Source: Eubacterium sp. AF22-9
GTDB taxonomy: Bacteria; Bacillota; Clostridia; Lachnospirales; Lachnospiraceae
NCBI GenBank assembly: GCA_003458705.1
Contig: QRVH01000002.1
Span: 45,267-109,266, forward strand
Direction of reading: 5' to 3'
DNA: 64,000 nt
Every line of letters begins with the position of its first letter. Position 1 is the stretch's first letter. Of this stretch, positions 8,543-20,161 are shown piece by piece. A program made the position numbers and the translations under genes. The notes under the pieces were generated by a model. It had not been told where the DNA came from and ran no database searches. It saw only the letters and a program-made list of their open reading frames with translations.

Positions 8543-10030
8543 ATGAGCATGTTCTACAGAAGTACTAGAGACGACAGTGTTAAGGTTACTGCATCACAGG
8601 CTATTTTAAAGGGTCTGGCAGCAGACGGAGGACTTTTTGTACCAGAGAGTATTCCATCATTAGATAAAAGCTTAGAAGAGTTGTCTAAGATGAATTATAA
8701 GGAAGTAGCTTATGAAGTTATGAAGCTTATGCTTGATGATTTCACAGAGGAAGAACTTAAGAGCTGCATAGACAGAGCTTATGATTCTAAGTTCGATACA
8801 GAGGAGATGACTCCACTTGTTAAGGTTGAGAATGAATATTTCCTTGAGCTTTTCCACGGAGCTACAATAGCATTCAAGGATATGGCACTTTCTATCCTTC
8901 CACATCTTCTTACAACTTCTGCTAAGAAGAACAATGTTAAGAATGAAATCGTTATTCTTACAGCTACATCAGGAGATACAGGAAAGGCTGCTTTGGCCGG
9001 ATTTGCTAATGTTCCTGGAACTAAGATTATTGTATTCTATCCTAAGAACGGTGTAAGTCCTATTCAGGAGAAGCAGATGGTTACCCAGAAGGGTGACAAT
9101 ACATATGTAATCGGAATCAAGGGTAACTTTGATGACGCACAGACAGGTGTTAAGAACATTTTCTCTGATAAGGAATTAGAGAAGGTTATGAGTGACGCCG
9201 GATTCCAGTTCTCATCAGCTAATTCAATCAACATCGGAAGACTTGTTCCTCAGATTGTTTATTATGTATATGCATATGCCAAGTTATTAGCTAATGGAGA
9301 GATTAAGGATGGCGAGAAGATAAATGTGGTTGTTCCTACAGGTAACTTCGGTAATATCTTAGCTGCATTTTACGCTAAGAATATGGGACTTCCTATTAAT
9401 AAATTTATCTGTGCATCTAATGAGAATAAGGTATTATATGACTTCTTCACAACAGGTGAATATGACAGAAACAGAGAATTTGTTCTTACAACTTCACCAT
9501 CTATGGATATACTTATCTCAAGCAACCTTGAGAGACTTATATACAGAATTGCCGGTAACAATGCAGCTAAGAATGCAGAACTTATGGCATCATTAAAGTC
9601 AGAAGGAAAGTATAAGATTACAGATGAGATGAAGGCACAGTTATCTGACTTCTATGGCAATTATGCTACAGAGGCAGAAGATGCTGCTACAATCAAGAAG
9701 ATATATGAAGACTGTGGATATGTAATTGATACACATACTTCAGTTGCTGCAACTGTATATGATAAGTACAGAAAGGAAACTGGTGACACAACTAAGACAG
9801 TTATTGCTTCAACAGCAAGCCCATATAAGTTTACAAGAAGCGTTATGAATGCTATTGATTCTAAATATGATTCAATGGGAGATTTCGAACTTGTAGATGA
9901 ACTTAGCAAGATAAGCAATGTCAAAGTTCCTAACGCAATCGAAGAAATCAGAACAGCTCCTGTTCTTCATGATACAGTATGCGATTCTGATAAGATGTGT
10001 GATGAAGTTAAGAAGATCCTTGGAATCTAG
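8543..10030 (+). CDS. thrC: Threonine synthase
   Basis: The 495-residue product belongs to the long threonine synthase type (PLP fold type II), which converts O-phosphohomoserine to threonine. The N-terminal landmark is FYRSTRD. The PLP lysine lies in FHGATIAFKDMALS. The phosphate-binding loop is TATSGDTGKAALAG, and a later glycine-rich stretch reads VVPTGNFGNILA. The start follows GAGGTGG at 8529-8535. It is a single gene with its own promoter upstream and a hairpin terminator immediately after. The 5' leader is about 50 bases, too short for a T-box, so control by threonine is not visible. Confidence 0.93.
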   Translation: MSMFYRSTRDDSVKVTASQAILKGLAADGGLFVPESIPSLDKSLEELSKMNYKEVAYEVMKLMLDDFTEEELKSCIDRAYDSKFDTEEMTPLVKVENEYFLELFHGATIAFKDMALSILPHLLTTSAKKNNVKNEIVILTATSGDTGKAALAGFANVPGTKIIVFYPKNGVSPIQEKQMVTQKGDNTYVIGIKGNFDDAQTGVKNIFSDKELEKVMSDAGFQFSSANSINIGRLVPQIVYYVYAYAKLLANGEIKDGEKINVVVPTGNFGNILAAFYAKNMGLPINKFICASNENKVLYDFFTTGEYDRNREFVLTTSPSMDILISSNLERLIYRIAGNNAAKNAELMASLKSEGKYKITDEMKAQLSDFYGNYATEAEDAATIKKIYEDCGYVIDTHTSVAATVYDKYRKETGDTTKTVIASTASPYKFTRSVMNAIDSKYDSMGDFELVDELSKISNVKVPNAIEEIRTAPVLHDTVCDSDKMCDEVKKILGI

Positions 10031-10053
10031 TAAATATAATGAAAATTAATGAG

Positions 10054-10098
10054 GCTGCAGCTTTAATGGTTTTGTACCGTTAGAACTGTAGCTTTTTT
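10054..10098 (+). terminator. Rho-independent terminator of thrC
   Basis: A compound hairpin: GCTGCAG (10054-10060) pairs with CTGTAGC (10086-10092), with an inner AATGGT/ACCGTT stem, followed by TTTTTT. Confidence 0.7.
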
Positions 10099-10159
10099 AA
10101 TTAATACCGTTTTGTTTAAGAAGTTTATAAATTATTTATAGAAAAAAGAAATATTGTTG

Positions 10160-10188
10160 TTGACATCATGTAAGGGTAGTGATATCTT
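10160..10188 (+). promoter_or_regulatory. Promoter of the hrcA-grpE-dnaK-dnaJ operon
   Basis: Consensus TTGACA (10160-10165), 17-bp spacer, TATCTT (10183-10188). The CIRCE operator begins 14 bases after the -10 box, so bound HrcA would cover the transcription start. Confidence 0.75.
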
Positions 10189-10201
10189 AAATGTATCGAT
10201 A

Positions 10202-10228
10202 TTAGCACTCCAATCTAATGAGTGCTAA
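10202..10228 (+). promoter_or_regulatory. CIRCE operator (HrcA-binding site), perfect match
   Basis: TTAGCACTC (10202-10210), 9-bp spacer, GAGTGCTAA (10220-10228): the exact inverted repeat bound by HrcA in Firmicutes. It lies between promoter and hrcA start, the classical autoregulatory position. Confidence 0.97.
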
Positions 10229-10250
10229 CAAGATGAAAGGAGAGGATGCC

Positions 10251-11345
10251 ATGGAGACGGATGGACGACTGGATGACCGTAAGGTTAAGATACTTAAAGC
10301 TGTTATTCAGAATTATCTTGATACCGGAGAACCGGTTGGCTCAAGAACGATTTCCAAGCTGACTGACTTACAGCTAAGTTCAGCAACTATAAGGAATGAG
10401 ATGGCAGACTTAGAAGAGCTTGGCTACATTGTACAGCCACACACCTCTGCTGGAAGAATTCCAACTGATAAGGGCTACAGATTATATGTTGATGATTTGA
10501 TGGCTCAGAAAGAGGAAGAGATATCCTTAAGAGAACAGCAGGTTGGTGATAAAGAGAAAGAACTTGATTCTATGAAGGATGCCTTATCAGAGAAGGTTGA
10601 CAGAGTAGAAGAACTTCTTCAGAATGTAGCAAAGGTTCTGGCAAATAATACTAATTATGCCACGATGATAACAACTCCTAAGGTAACTGGTAATAAGTTA
10701 AGATTTGTTCAGCTTTCTCAGCTTGAACCGAATAAGCTTCTTGCTGTTATTGTTATGGAAGGTAATCTTATAAGGAACAAGGTTATAACTATCAGCGAGG
10801 ATATTTCACCAGAGAATCTTCTGAAGCTTAATCTTCTTCTTAATACAACACTCACAGGTCTTACATTGCAGGAAATGCATCTGGGACTTATATCCAAGAT
10901 GGAGAGCCAGGCAGGTGAGCATATGGGTATTGTTAAAGAAGTGTTAGACGCGATTGTTGAGACTATAAGTAAGGCTGACGACCTGAAGATATACACAAGC
11001 GGCGCAACTAACATATTCAAGTATCCGGAGCTTAGTGATTCCGGGAAAGCAAGTGAGCTTATATATGCCTTGGAGGAAAAACAGGGCTTGTCTGGACTTG
11101 TTAATGACAAGGATGATTCAGATAAGACTGAAGATGATAACCACGGCATTCAGGTATATATAGGAAATGAAACACCGGTTGAGTCCATGAAGGACTGTAG
11201 TGTGGTAACAGCCACATATGAATTGCAGGATGGAATGAAGGGAACAATTGGTATTATTGGACCGAAGCGTATGGATTATGAAAAGGTTGTTGATACCTTA
11301 AAAGAGATGCAGACGCATTTGGATGATGTATTTAAGAAAACTTAG
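10251..11345 (+). CDS. hrcA: Heat-inducible transcription repressor HrcA
   Basis: The 364-residue repressor begins with a winged helix-turn-helix domain (RKVKILKAVIQNYLDTGEPV, GSRTISK, then SSATIRNEMADLEELGYI). The GAF-like HrcA domain follows through to the C-terminus (GIIGPKRMDYEKVV). HrcA binds CIRCE and is kept active by GroEL, so heat shock relieves repression. I take the ATG at 10251, preceded by AAAGGAGAGG, rather than an upstream in-frame codon at 10218 that lies inside the CIRCE element. First gene of the hrcA-grpE-dnaK-dnaJ operon. A poorly conserved acidic insertion lies at about residues 280-300 (NDKDDSDKTEDDNHG). Confidence 0.95.
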   Translation: METDGRLDDRKVKILKAVIQNYLDTGEPVGSRTISKLTDLQLSSATIRNEMADLEELGYIVQPHTSAGRIPTDKGYRLYVDDLMAQKEEEISLREQQVGDKEKELDSMKDALSEKVDRVEELLQNVAKVLANNTNYATMITTPKVTGNKLRFVQLSQLEPNKLLAVIVMEGNLIRNKVITISEDISPENLLKLNLLLNTTLTGLTLQEMHLGLISKMESQAGEHMGIVKEVLDAIVETISKADDLKIYTSGATNIFKYPELSDSGKASELIYALEEKQGLSGLVNDKDDSDKTEDDNHGIQVYIGNETPVESMKDCSVVTATYELQDGMKGTIGIIGPKRMDYEKVVDTLKEMQTHLDDVFKKT

Positions 11346-11362
11346 GAAAGGTTGGTATTGAA

Positions 11363-12001
11363 GTGTCAAAGGATGTAAAGAAAAAGAAATCAGAAGAGAC
11401 AGTTCAGGATGAAGTAAAGAATCAGGAGACTGATGCTAAGAAAGAAGAAGCCTGCAACTGCGAATCAGAATGTAAGGCTGATGAAAGTCAGAATGCATGC
11501 GAAGCTGATGAATCAGACAAGGCCGAGGCACAGGATGAGAGCACTGAGAGCTCTAAGAAGAAGGATCCTAAGGATGCAGTTATAGAAGAACTTCAGGACA
11601 GAGTAAAGAGGCAGATGGCTGAGTTTGATAATTTCAGAAAGAGAACAGAGAAAGAGAAATCTACTATGTTCGAGATGGGAGCCTCAGATATCATTAAGAA
11701 GCTTTTACCTATTGTTGATAATTTCGACAGAGGATTTAAGAGTGTGACAGATGAGGAACTTGAAACTCCATTCGCTAAGGGAATGGATATGGTTCACAAG
11801 CAGCTTTTAAAGATGCTTGAGGATGCAGATGTTAAGCCTATCGAAGCTTTAGGCGGCGAGTTCAATCCGGATTTCCACAACGCAGTAATGCATGTTGAGG
11901 ATGATTCAGTTGGAGAGAACATCGTGGTTGAAGAGTTTGAAAAGGGCTACACATACAGAGACCAGGTTATAAGACACAGCATGGTCAAGGTTGCTAACTA
12001 G
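11363..12001 (+). CDS. grpE: Nucleotide exchange factor GrpE
   Basis: The 212-residue product starts at a GTG with AGGAAAGG upstream. The first 70 residues are a highly charged low-complexity extension rich in Lys, Glu, Asp and Ser that also holds three cysteines (CNCESEC). The conserved GrpE core follows: a long helix (RVKRQMAEFDNFRKRTEKEK) and a beta domain with FNPDFHNAVMHVED. It ends GYTYRDQVIRHSMVKV, close to the family consensus. GrpE releases ADP from DnaK. It sits 17 bases after hrcA and 67 before dnaK. Confidence 0.95.
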   Translation: MSKDVKKKKSEETVQDEVKNQETDAKKEEACNCESECKADESQNACEADESDKAEAQDESTESSKKKDPKDAVIEELQDRVKRQMAEFDNFRKRTEKEKSTMFEMGASDIIKKLLPIVDNFDRGFKSVTDEELETPFAKGMDMVHKQLLKMLEDADVKPIEALGGEFNPDFHNAVMHVEDDSVGENIVVEEFEKGYTYRDQVIRHSMVKVAN

Positions 12002-12053
12002 CGGTAAGCCAGAAAGCATAAGTAACACAAGGTATTAATCAATTTAATTATAG

Positions 12054-13955
<1,902 letters not shown>

Positions 13956-13983
13956 TTGTCAGTAATGACTGACTGAAATAAGG

Positions 13984-14011
13984 ACTGCATGGGGTGAGAA
14001 CTCCGTGCAGT
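13984..14011 (+). terminator. Intercistronic hairpin between dnaK and dnaJ
   Basis: ACTGCATGG (13984-13992) pairs with CCGTGCAGT (14003-14011) with one G-U pair. Only a weak T-rich stretch follows, so it may be a partial terminator or RNA-processing/stability element lowering dnaJ relative to dnaK. Confidence 0.5.
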
Positions 14012-14044
14012 TTCTGTTGATTAAATAAGAAAGAGGAAGCAATC

Positions 14045-15172
14045 ATGGCAGATAAGAGAGATTATTATGAAGTCCTTGGTGTGCCTAAGGATGCCGATGA
14101 CGCTGCTATTAAGAAAGCATACAGACAACTTGCAAAGAAATATCATCCTGATATGAATCCGGGGGATAAAGAAGCTGAAATTAAATTCAAGGAGGCTTCT
14201 GAGGCTTATGCGGTGTTAAGCGATGCTGAAAAGAGAAGACAGTATGACCAGTTTGGGCATGCCGCATTTGAAGGCGGAGCAGGTGGAGCTGGAGCAGGTG
14301 GCTTCGATTTCGATTTTGGTGACATGGGAGATATTTTCGGAGATCTCTTTGGCGGTATGTTCGGAGGCGGCGGAAGCAGACGAAACAGCAATGGACCAAG
14401 AAGAGGTGCTGATGTAAGAGTTAATGTAAGAATTACATTTGACGAGTCAGTAAGGGGAACAACCAAGAAGATAGATGTTACATTAAAGGATGAGTGCTCA
14501 AGCTGTCACGGTACAGGAGCTAAACCTGGTACATCACCAGAGACCTGTAGCAAATGTGGTGGCCGTGGACAGGTAACTTTCACACAGCAGTCATTCCTTG
14601 GAATGGTAAGAAGCCAGCAGCCATGTCCTGACTGTCATGGAACTGGTAAGATAATTAAGGAGAAGTGTCCGGATTGTTACGGAACAGGCTATATAAGCAG
14701 CAAGAAGACTATCGAAGTCAATATCCCAGCAGGTATCGATAATGGTCAGTGCGTACGTATACAGGGCAAAGGTGAGCCAGGAGTTAATGGCGGACCAAGA
14801 GGTGACCTCTTAGTTGCTGTTATTATCTCAGCAAGCACAGAATTTGAAAGAGACGGATACAATATATTCTCTAATGTTGTAATAAGCTATCCAACAGCGG
14901 TACTTGGCGGTGAAATCAAGGTTAAGACTGTTGATGGAGAAGTATTGTACGAAGTTAAGCCGGGAACAGCATCAGGTACAAGAGTAAGACTTAAAGGCAA
15001 AGGTATGCCAAGTGTAAGAAATGCAGCACAGAGAGGCGACCATTATATCACTTTAATAGTTGATATTCCTACAAAGCTTAATCAGGAGCAGAAGGACGCA
15101 CTTATGGCATATGAAAAGGCGCTTACAGGCAATGAAAGACACGGTAAGAAGAAAGGTCTTTTCGGCAAATAA
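14045..15172 (+). CDS. dnaJ: Chaperone DnaJ (Hsp40)
   Basis: The 375-residue type I Hsp40 has a J-domain (residues 1-70) with the invariant HPD in [12 protein letters not shown] Gly/Phe-rich region follows (about 75-120). Four CxxCxGxG zinc repeats come next ([32 protein letters not shown]), then the substrate-binding C-terminal domains. It stimulates DnaK ATP hydrolysis and delivers substrates. Last gene of the hrcA operon; a strong terminator follows at 15210-15244. Confidence 0.97.
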   Translation: MADKRDYYEVLGVPKDADDAAIKKAYRQLAKKYHPDMNPGDKEAEIKFKEASEAYAVLSDAEKRRQYDQFGHAAFEGGAGGAGAGGFDFDFGDMGDIFGDLFGGMFGGGGSRRNSNGPRRGADVRVNVRITFDESVRGTTKKIDVTLKDECSSCHGTGAKPGTSPETCSKCGGRGQVTFTQQSFLGMVRSQQPCPDCHGTGKIIKEKCPDCYGTGYISSKKTIEVNIPAGIDNGQCVRIQGKGEPGVNGGPRGDLLVAVIISASTEFERDGYNIFSNVVISYPTAVLGGEIKVKTVDGEVLYEVKPGTASGTRVRLKGKGMPSVRNAAQRGDHYITLIVDIPTKLNQEQKDALMAYEKALTGNERHGKKKGLFGK

Positions 15173-15209
15173 ATACTATAGCTTACATATGTAATGTAAG
15201 TTTACACTC

Positions 15210-15250
15210 ACCCCACAATGTGGTAAAATCCTACATTGTGGGGTATTATA
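15210..15250 (+). terminator. Rho-independent terminator of the heat-shock operon
   Basis: A perfect 12-bp stem ACCCCACAATGT / ACATTGTGGGGT (15210-15221 and 15233-15244) with an 11-base loop, followed by a T-rich stretch. A smaller hairpin CTTACAT/ATGTAAG precedes it at 15182-15200. Confidence 0.85.
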
Positions 15251-15299
15251 TTTATATGTATAATTCCTTATTGTAAAGATTGGAGATTAAAGCAGTAAT

Positions 15300-18260
15300 A
15301 TGAATTTAGAGACAAGATATAACAAACTTAATAAAGATTACGGTGCATATGAGCTTGTTAATATTGAAAAGCTTAATGACCTTAATTCTGTAGGACTTTT
15401 ATTAAAGCATAAGAAATCAGGTGCGAGAGTTGCAATTATTTCTAATGATGATGATAACAAGGTATTTTCTATAGGTTTTAAGACACCACCGGATAATGAC
15501 ACAGGAATGCAGCATATAATTGAACATTCTACCTTGTGTGGCTCAAGAAAATATCCGGTTAAAGACCCATTTGTAGAACTATGCAAGGGTTCTCTTAACA
15601 CATTTCTTAATGCAATGACATATCCGGATAAGACAGTATATCCTGTTGCAAGCTGCAATATGGCGGATTTTAAGAATATTATGGATGTCTATATGGATGC
15701 GGTATTCTATCCTGCAATGTATGAGCATGAGGAGATATTCAAGCAGGAAGGCTGGCATTATGAGCTTGAAGATGTAGATGGAGAGCTTGCTTATAACGGA
15801 GTTGTATTTAATGAGATGAAGGGTGTGTATTCTTCAGCAGATGATGTGCTTTCAAGATATACATTTGTATCACTCTTCCCTGATTCTGAATACAAGAATG
15901 AATCCGGTGGTGACCCTGAGGCTATACCACAGCTTAAGTATGAAGATTTCATTAAGTATCACAAGGAATATTATCATCCTGTGAACAGTTATATCTATCT
16001 GTACGGAGATATTGATGTTGATGAGAGACTTGAATATCTTGATAAGGAATACCTCTCAGCTTTCGATAAGAACGATGTTAATATAGATGCCGAGGTAACT
16101 TTCCAGAAAGCATTTGACGCACCTAAGTATGAGACAAGAGAGTATGCAATTACTGATGATGAGCCAGAGGAGGATAACACTTATCTTTCTTACAATGTTG
16201 TTATCGGAACATCAACAGACCCTGTAAGCTACCTTGCATTACAGATTCTTGATTATGCACTTATCATGGCACCGGGTGCTCCACTTAAGCAGGCACTTAT
16301 TGACGCCGGAATTGGAACAGATGTGTACAGTGTGTTAGAGACTTCTGTGTACCAGCCGGTGTATTCAATTATTACTAAGAATGCGAATGAGAGTGACAGA
16401 GACAGATTCATAAAGGTTGTTGAAGACACACTTTCAGATATTGTTAAGAACGGTCTTAGCAAGAGAATGGTTAAGGCAGGAATCAACTATTACGAATTCA
16501 AATACAGAGAAGCTGATTTTGGGCCATATCCGAAGGGACTTATGTATTATCTTACAATGATGGACAGCTGGCTTTATGATGAGAACAAGCCATTCATTCA
16601 TGTTGAGGCAGGAGAGACATTTGAAATAATCAAGAAGAATTCAGAGAACGGCTTCTTTGAGAAATTCATTGAAGACAATATTATTAATAATAATCATGAG
16701 GTAGTGTTAAGTCTTGTTCCAAAGCATGGACTTGCAGAGAAGAAGGAAGCAAAGGAAGCAGAGCAGCTTGCAAAGTATAAGGCAACACTTTCTAAGGAAG
16801 AGCTGGAAGAGCTTGTTAAGCAGACAAAGGCATTAAAGGAATATCAGGATACACCTTCAAGCCAGAAGGACCTTGAGAAGATTCCACAGCTTGAGTTAAA
16901 GGATATCACAAGAGAGCCGGCCAAGTTATATATTGACCCTAAGAAGACTGGTGGTGTTGATGTAATCCACCACAATATGTTCACTAATGGAATTGCATAT
17001 ATAATGATGTGCTACGACTGTAAGAATGTTCCTGATGAGCTGCTTCCATATATAGGACTTTTAAGCTCAGTTCTCGGACTTATGGATACAGAAAAATACA
17101 CATATACAGAGCTGACTAATGAAATCAATATTAACTGTGGTGGAATCTCAACTGATGCTGCCATATACACAGATAATAAGGATTTTGACAAATGTACTAT
17201 CATGTACGAGGTTAAGGGCAAGGTCCTCTATGACAATATCCAGTTCGTCCTTGATATGATGAATGAAATTATATATAAGACAAAGTTCTCAGATTATAAG
17301 AGACTTAAAGAGATAATTGCGAAGCTTAAGTCAAGAATGGAAAGCACAATGACAAGTGCAGGACATTCAACAGCAATGCTTGCAGGTATGGCACAGTTCT
17401 CAAGAAATGCATATTATTCTAACGAGATGAGAGGATATGGTTTCTATGAGCTTATCCAGAAGCTTGACTCACAGTTTGATGAGCTTAAGGAAGATATCGC
17501 AGATAAGTTAAGCAAGCTTGTCGATTATATATTCCATAAGGAGAATATTATTGTCAGCTTTACTGCTGATGATAAAGGATATGATGCATTTGCACCTGCT
17601 TTCGGAAAGTATGTGGAAGGATTGAAAAAATCGGACATGCCAACATGCGAAAGAAAGTACACACCTGCAAATGTCAAGACAGGATATACTTCAGCTTCAC
17701 AGGTCCAGTATGTTGCAAGATGTGGTAATTTCAGGGATGGAGGATATGAATACACAGGAGCATTAAGAGTGCTTAAGGTTATATTCTCGTATGATTATCT
17801 CTGGATTAATGTAAGAGTTAAAGGCGGCGCATACGGCTGCATGAGCGGTTCTTACAGAAACGGTGACATGTATATGGTTTCTTACAGAGACCCTAACTTA
17901 AGAAAGACTAACGATATATATGAAAATGCAGCAGACTATCTTGAACATTTTGATGTAAGCGACAGGGATATGGTCAAGTTCATAATCGGAACAATAGGTG
18001 ATATGGATACACCTATGAATCCGGCAGCAAAGGGAACAAGATCCTTTGGTGCATACATCTGTAACACAGATTATGAATCACTCAAGAAAGAAAGAGGTCA
18101 GGTTCTTGACTGTAATGTAGAAAGAATAAGAGAGCTTGCACCGCTTGTAAGATGTGCAATGGACGAGAATTATTTCTGCGTTGTGGGAAGCAGCAAGGAA
18201 ATCAATAAAGAGAGTGAACTTTTTGATAAGATACAGCCACTTATCAAGGTACAGGGATAA
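15300..18260 (+). CDS. M16C family zinc metallopeptidase (presequence-protease/insulinase type)
   Basis: The 986-residue protein has the inverted zinc motif HxxEH as QHIIEHSTLCGSRKYP near residue 75, with the downstream Glu expected in NEMKGVYSS. The second, inactive half and a central M16C-associated helical linker (about residues 490-560, Lys/Glu-rich) complete the single-chain clam-shell of the family. Relatives degrade peptides cleaved from longer proteins in the cytoplasm or organelles. There is no signal peptide. It ends 16 bases before era with a good ribosome binding site between, so the two are probably co-transcribed. Substrate unknown. Confidence 0.88.
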   Translation: MNLETRYNKLNKDYGAYELVNIEKLNDLNSVGLLLKHKKSGARVAIISNDDDNKVFSIGFKTPPDNDTGMQHIIEHSTLCGSRKYPVKDPFVELCKGSLNTFLNAMTYPDKTVYPVASCNMADFKNIMDVYMDAVFYPAMYEHEEIFKQEGWHYELEDVDGELAYNGVVFNEMKGVYSSADDVLSRYTFVSLFPDSEYKNESGGDPEAIPQLKYEDFIKYHKEYYHPVNSYIYLYGDIDVDERLEYLDKEYLSAFDKNDVNIDAEVTFQKAFDAPKYETREYAITDDEPEEDNTYLSYNVVIGTSTDPVSYLALQILDYALIMAPGAPLKQALIDAGIGTDVYSVLETSVYQPVYSIITKNANESDRDRFIKVVEDTLSDIVKNGLSKRMVKAGINYYEFKYREADFGPYPKGLMYYLTMMDSWLYDENKPFIHVEAGETFEIIKKNSENGFFEKFIEDNIINNNHEVVLSLVPKHGLAEKKEAKEAEQLAKYKATLSKEELEELVKQTKALKEYQDTPSSQKDLEKIPQLELKDITREPAKLYIDPKKTGGVDVIHHNMFTNGIAYIMMCYDCKNVPDELLPYIGLLSSVLGLMDTEKYTYTELTNEININCGGISTDAAIYTDNKDFDKCTIMYEVKGKVLYDNIQFVLDMMNEIIYKTKFSDYKRLKEIIAKLKSRMESTMTSAGHSTAMLAGMAQFSRNAYYSNEMRGYGFYELIQKLDSQFDELKEDIADKLSKLVDYIFHKENIIVSFTADDKGYDAFAPAFGKYVEGLKKSDMPTCERKYTPANVKTGYTSASQVQYVARCGNFRDGGYEYTGALRVLKVIFSYDYLWINVRVKGGAYGCMSGSYRNGDMYMVSYRDPNLRKTNDIYENAADYLEHFDVSDRDMVKFIIGTIGDMDTPMNPAAKGTRSFGAYICNTDYESLKKERGQVLDCNVERIRELAPLVRCAMDENYFCVVGSSKEINKESELFDKIQPLIKVQG

Positions 18261-18276
18261 TAGAAAGGAAGAATGT

Positions 18277-19245
18277 ATGAATTTAGATGAGATGCTTGCA
18301 GCCAGCGGAATTACCGGTGGCGCTAAGGCAGAGAACACAAGAACTAAGACAGGCTTTGTAACATTTATAGGAAGACCTAATGTTGGTAAGTCAACACTTA
18401 TGAACCAGATAATCGGACAGAAGATTGCGATTACTTCTAACAAGCCTCAGACTACAAGAAACAGAATACAGACTGTATACACTGATGAGCGTGGACAGAT
18501 TGTTTTCGTTGATACTCCGGGTATCCACAAGGCTAAGAACAAGCTTGGTGAATACATGGTTGGAGCGGCAGAGAAGACAATCAGCGAGGTTGACCTTATA
18601 TGCTGGCTAGTTGAGCCTACAACACATCTTGGAGCTGCCGAGGAGCATATCGTAGAGAAGCTTAAAGAGTGTAAGACTCCTATAGTTCTTGTGATCAATA
18701 AGACTGACACAATTAAGAAAGAGGAGATTCTTCCGGTTATTGACTGCTACAGAAAGGAACTTGATTTTGTTGATATTGTTCCTGTATGTGCAAGAAACGG
18801 CAATAATGTTGACGACCTGCTTGATGTTATATTCTCGCATCTTGATTATGGCCCGATGTACTATGATGAAGATACAGTAACAGACCAGCCAATGAAGCAG
18901 ATTGTTGCAGAGCTTATAAGAGAGAAGGCACTTCATGCATTAAATGATGAGATTCCACACGGAATTGCAGTTGTTATTGACAGCTTCAAGGAAAGAAGAA
19001 ATGCGAGAGGTCCTATTACAGATATTGATGCTACTATCATATGCGAAAGAGATTCCCACAAAGGAATTATTATCGGCAAGGGCGGCGAAATGCTTAAGAA
19101 AATCGGAACTAATGCAAGATACGAGATCGAGAAGCAGCTTGACATGAAGGTTAATCTTAAGCTCTGGGTAAAAGTTAAGAAGGAATGGCGTGACAGTGAT
19201 ATTCTTCTTAAGAACTTCGGATATGACAAGAAGAAGGACAAATAA
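18277..19245 (+). CDS. era: GTPase Era
   Basis: The 322-residue GTPase binds 16S rRNA during 30S assembly. Motifs: G1 GRPNVGKST, G3 DTPGIHK, G4 NKTD, and a C-terminal KH domain (SHKGIIIGKGGEMLKKIG). The start at 18277 follows AGAAAGGAAG; an upstream in-frame codon at 18154 would overlap the peptidase gene deeply and has no support. The extra N-terminal 20-25 residues before the G domain (MNLDEMLAASGITGG) are longer than in Bacillus Era. recO follows, the common era-recO arrangement. Confidence 0.96.
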   Translation: MNLDEMLAASGITGGAKAENTRTKTGFVTFIGRPNVGKSTLMNQIIGQKIAITSNKPQTTRNRIQTVYTDERGQIVFVDTPGIHKAKNKLGEYMVGAAEKTISEVDLICWLVEPTTHLGAAEEHIVEKLKECKTPIVLVINKTDTIKKEEILPVIDCYRKELDFVDIVPVCARNGNNVDDLLDVIFSHLDYGPMYYDEDTVTDQPMKQIVAELIREKALHALNDEIPHGIAVVIDSFKERRNARGPITDIDATIICERDSHKGIIIGKGGEMLKKIGTNARYEIEKQLDMKVNLKLWVKVKKEWRDSDILLKNFGYDKKKDK

Positions 19246-19266
19246 TATACATGACAGGAGGGCGCA

Positions 19267-20010
19267 ATGGCGGAGGTTACTACTGTTACAGGCATGATAC
19301 TTTCCGCCATGCCTGTCGGTGAATATGACAGAAGACTGGTTATACTGACTAAGGAGTATGGCAAGATAACGGTATTTGCGAAAGGCGCGAGAAAACCTAA
19401 CAGCGCGCTGATTGGTGTTACGAGAAGCTTTATATTCGGAACATTTGATGTGTACCGTGGACGCGAATCATATACGATGTATAAAGCATCGGCTAAGGAG
19501 TACTTTGAAAATGTGGTAAATGATCTTAATGCCGTGTGTTATGCCTGCTATTTTGCTGAGATTGCAGATTATTATGGCAGGGAGAATCTTGATGCATCAG
19601 AAATGATTAATCTGCTTTATATCACTCTTAAGGCATTGGGCAGAGGTGCTGTCAGCCATGAACTTATAAGATTCATATACGAGATAAGAATGGTTGCGGT
19701 TAATGGTGAGTGTCCTGATTTCTTCACATGCCACGAGTGTGGCAGAGAAGATAATCTGTATGTATATTCGTATTCAAGAAACGGACTATGTTGTAAGAAT
19801 TGTGCCACAAATGTATATGATGGAATTACACTTTCAGGTTCGACGGTATATACACTACAGTATATTGTCACAGCACAGCTTAACAGGCTGTATTCATTTA
19901 CAGTTACAAAGGAAGTTCAGGAAGAATTAAGGCTTGTGGTGAACAGGCTGGAAAGCATTGTGTTTGATAAAGAATTTAAGTCGAAGGAAATGCTTAATCT
20001 GACCATATAA
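19267..20010 (+). CDS. recO: DNA repair protein RecO
   Basis: The 247-residue product has the N-terminal OB-fold typical of RecO (TVTGMILSAMPVGEYDRRLV, LTKEYGKITVFAKGARKP). A helical C-terminal domain follows, with a zinc site of four cysteines (FFTCHECGRED and GLCCKNCA). RecO loads RecA on SSB-coated DNA with RecR. It lies 21 bases after era with AGGAGGGC upstream. A hairpin terminator follows. Confidence 0.93.
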   Translation: MAEVTTVTGMILSAMPVGEYDRRLVILTKEYGKITVFAKGARKPNSALIGVTRSFIFGTFDVYRGRESYTMYKASAKEYFENVVNDLNAVCYACYFAEIADYYGRENLDASEMINLLYITLKALGRGAVSHELIRFIYEIRMVAVNGECPDFFTCHECGREDNLYVYSYSRNGLCCKNCATNVYDGITLSGSTVYTLQYIVTAQLNRLYSFTVTKEVQEELRLVVNRLESIVFDKEFKSKEMLNLTI

Positions 20011-20020
20011 ATATTACATA

Positions 20021-20051
20021 AACTGGCTATGTTATCATATGCCAGTTTTTT
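20021..20051 (+). terminator. Terminator after recO
   Basis: AACTGGC (20021-20027) pairs with GCCAGTT (20041-20047) followed by TTTTTT. Confidence 0.6.
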
Positions 20052-20161
20052 GTATATTAAAAGATAAAGATTTTATGTGTGGACTGCAGTCAGATTATGG
20101 CAGAATTGTCATATAACAGGCTGTCAGGTTTATGCCACATTTAGACGAAAGGAGAGACAAT

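Noticed and set aside
18154..18276. Longer N-terminus for era
   Set aside because: The extra 41 codons would overlap the M16C gene in another frame, and the ATG at 18277 has a proper ribosome binding site.
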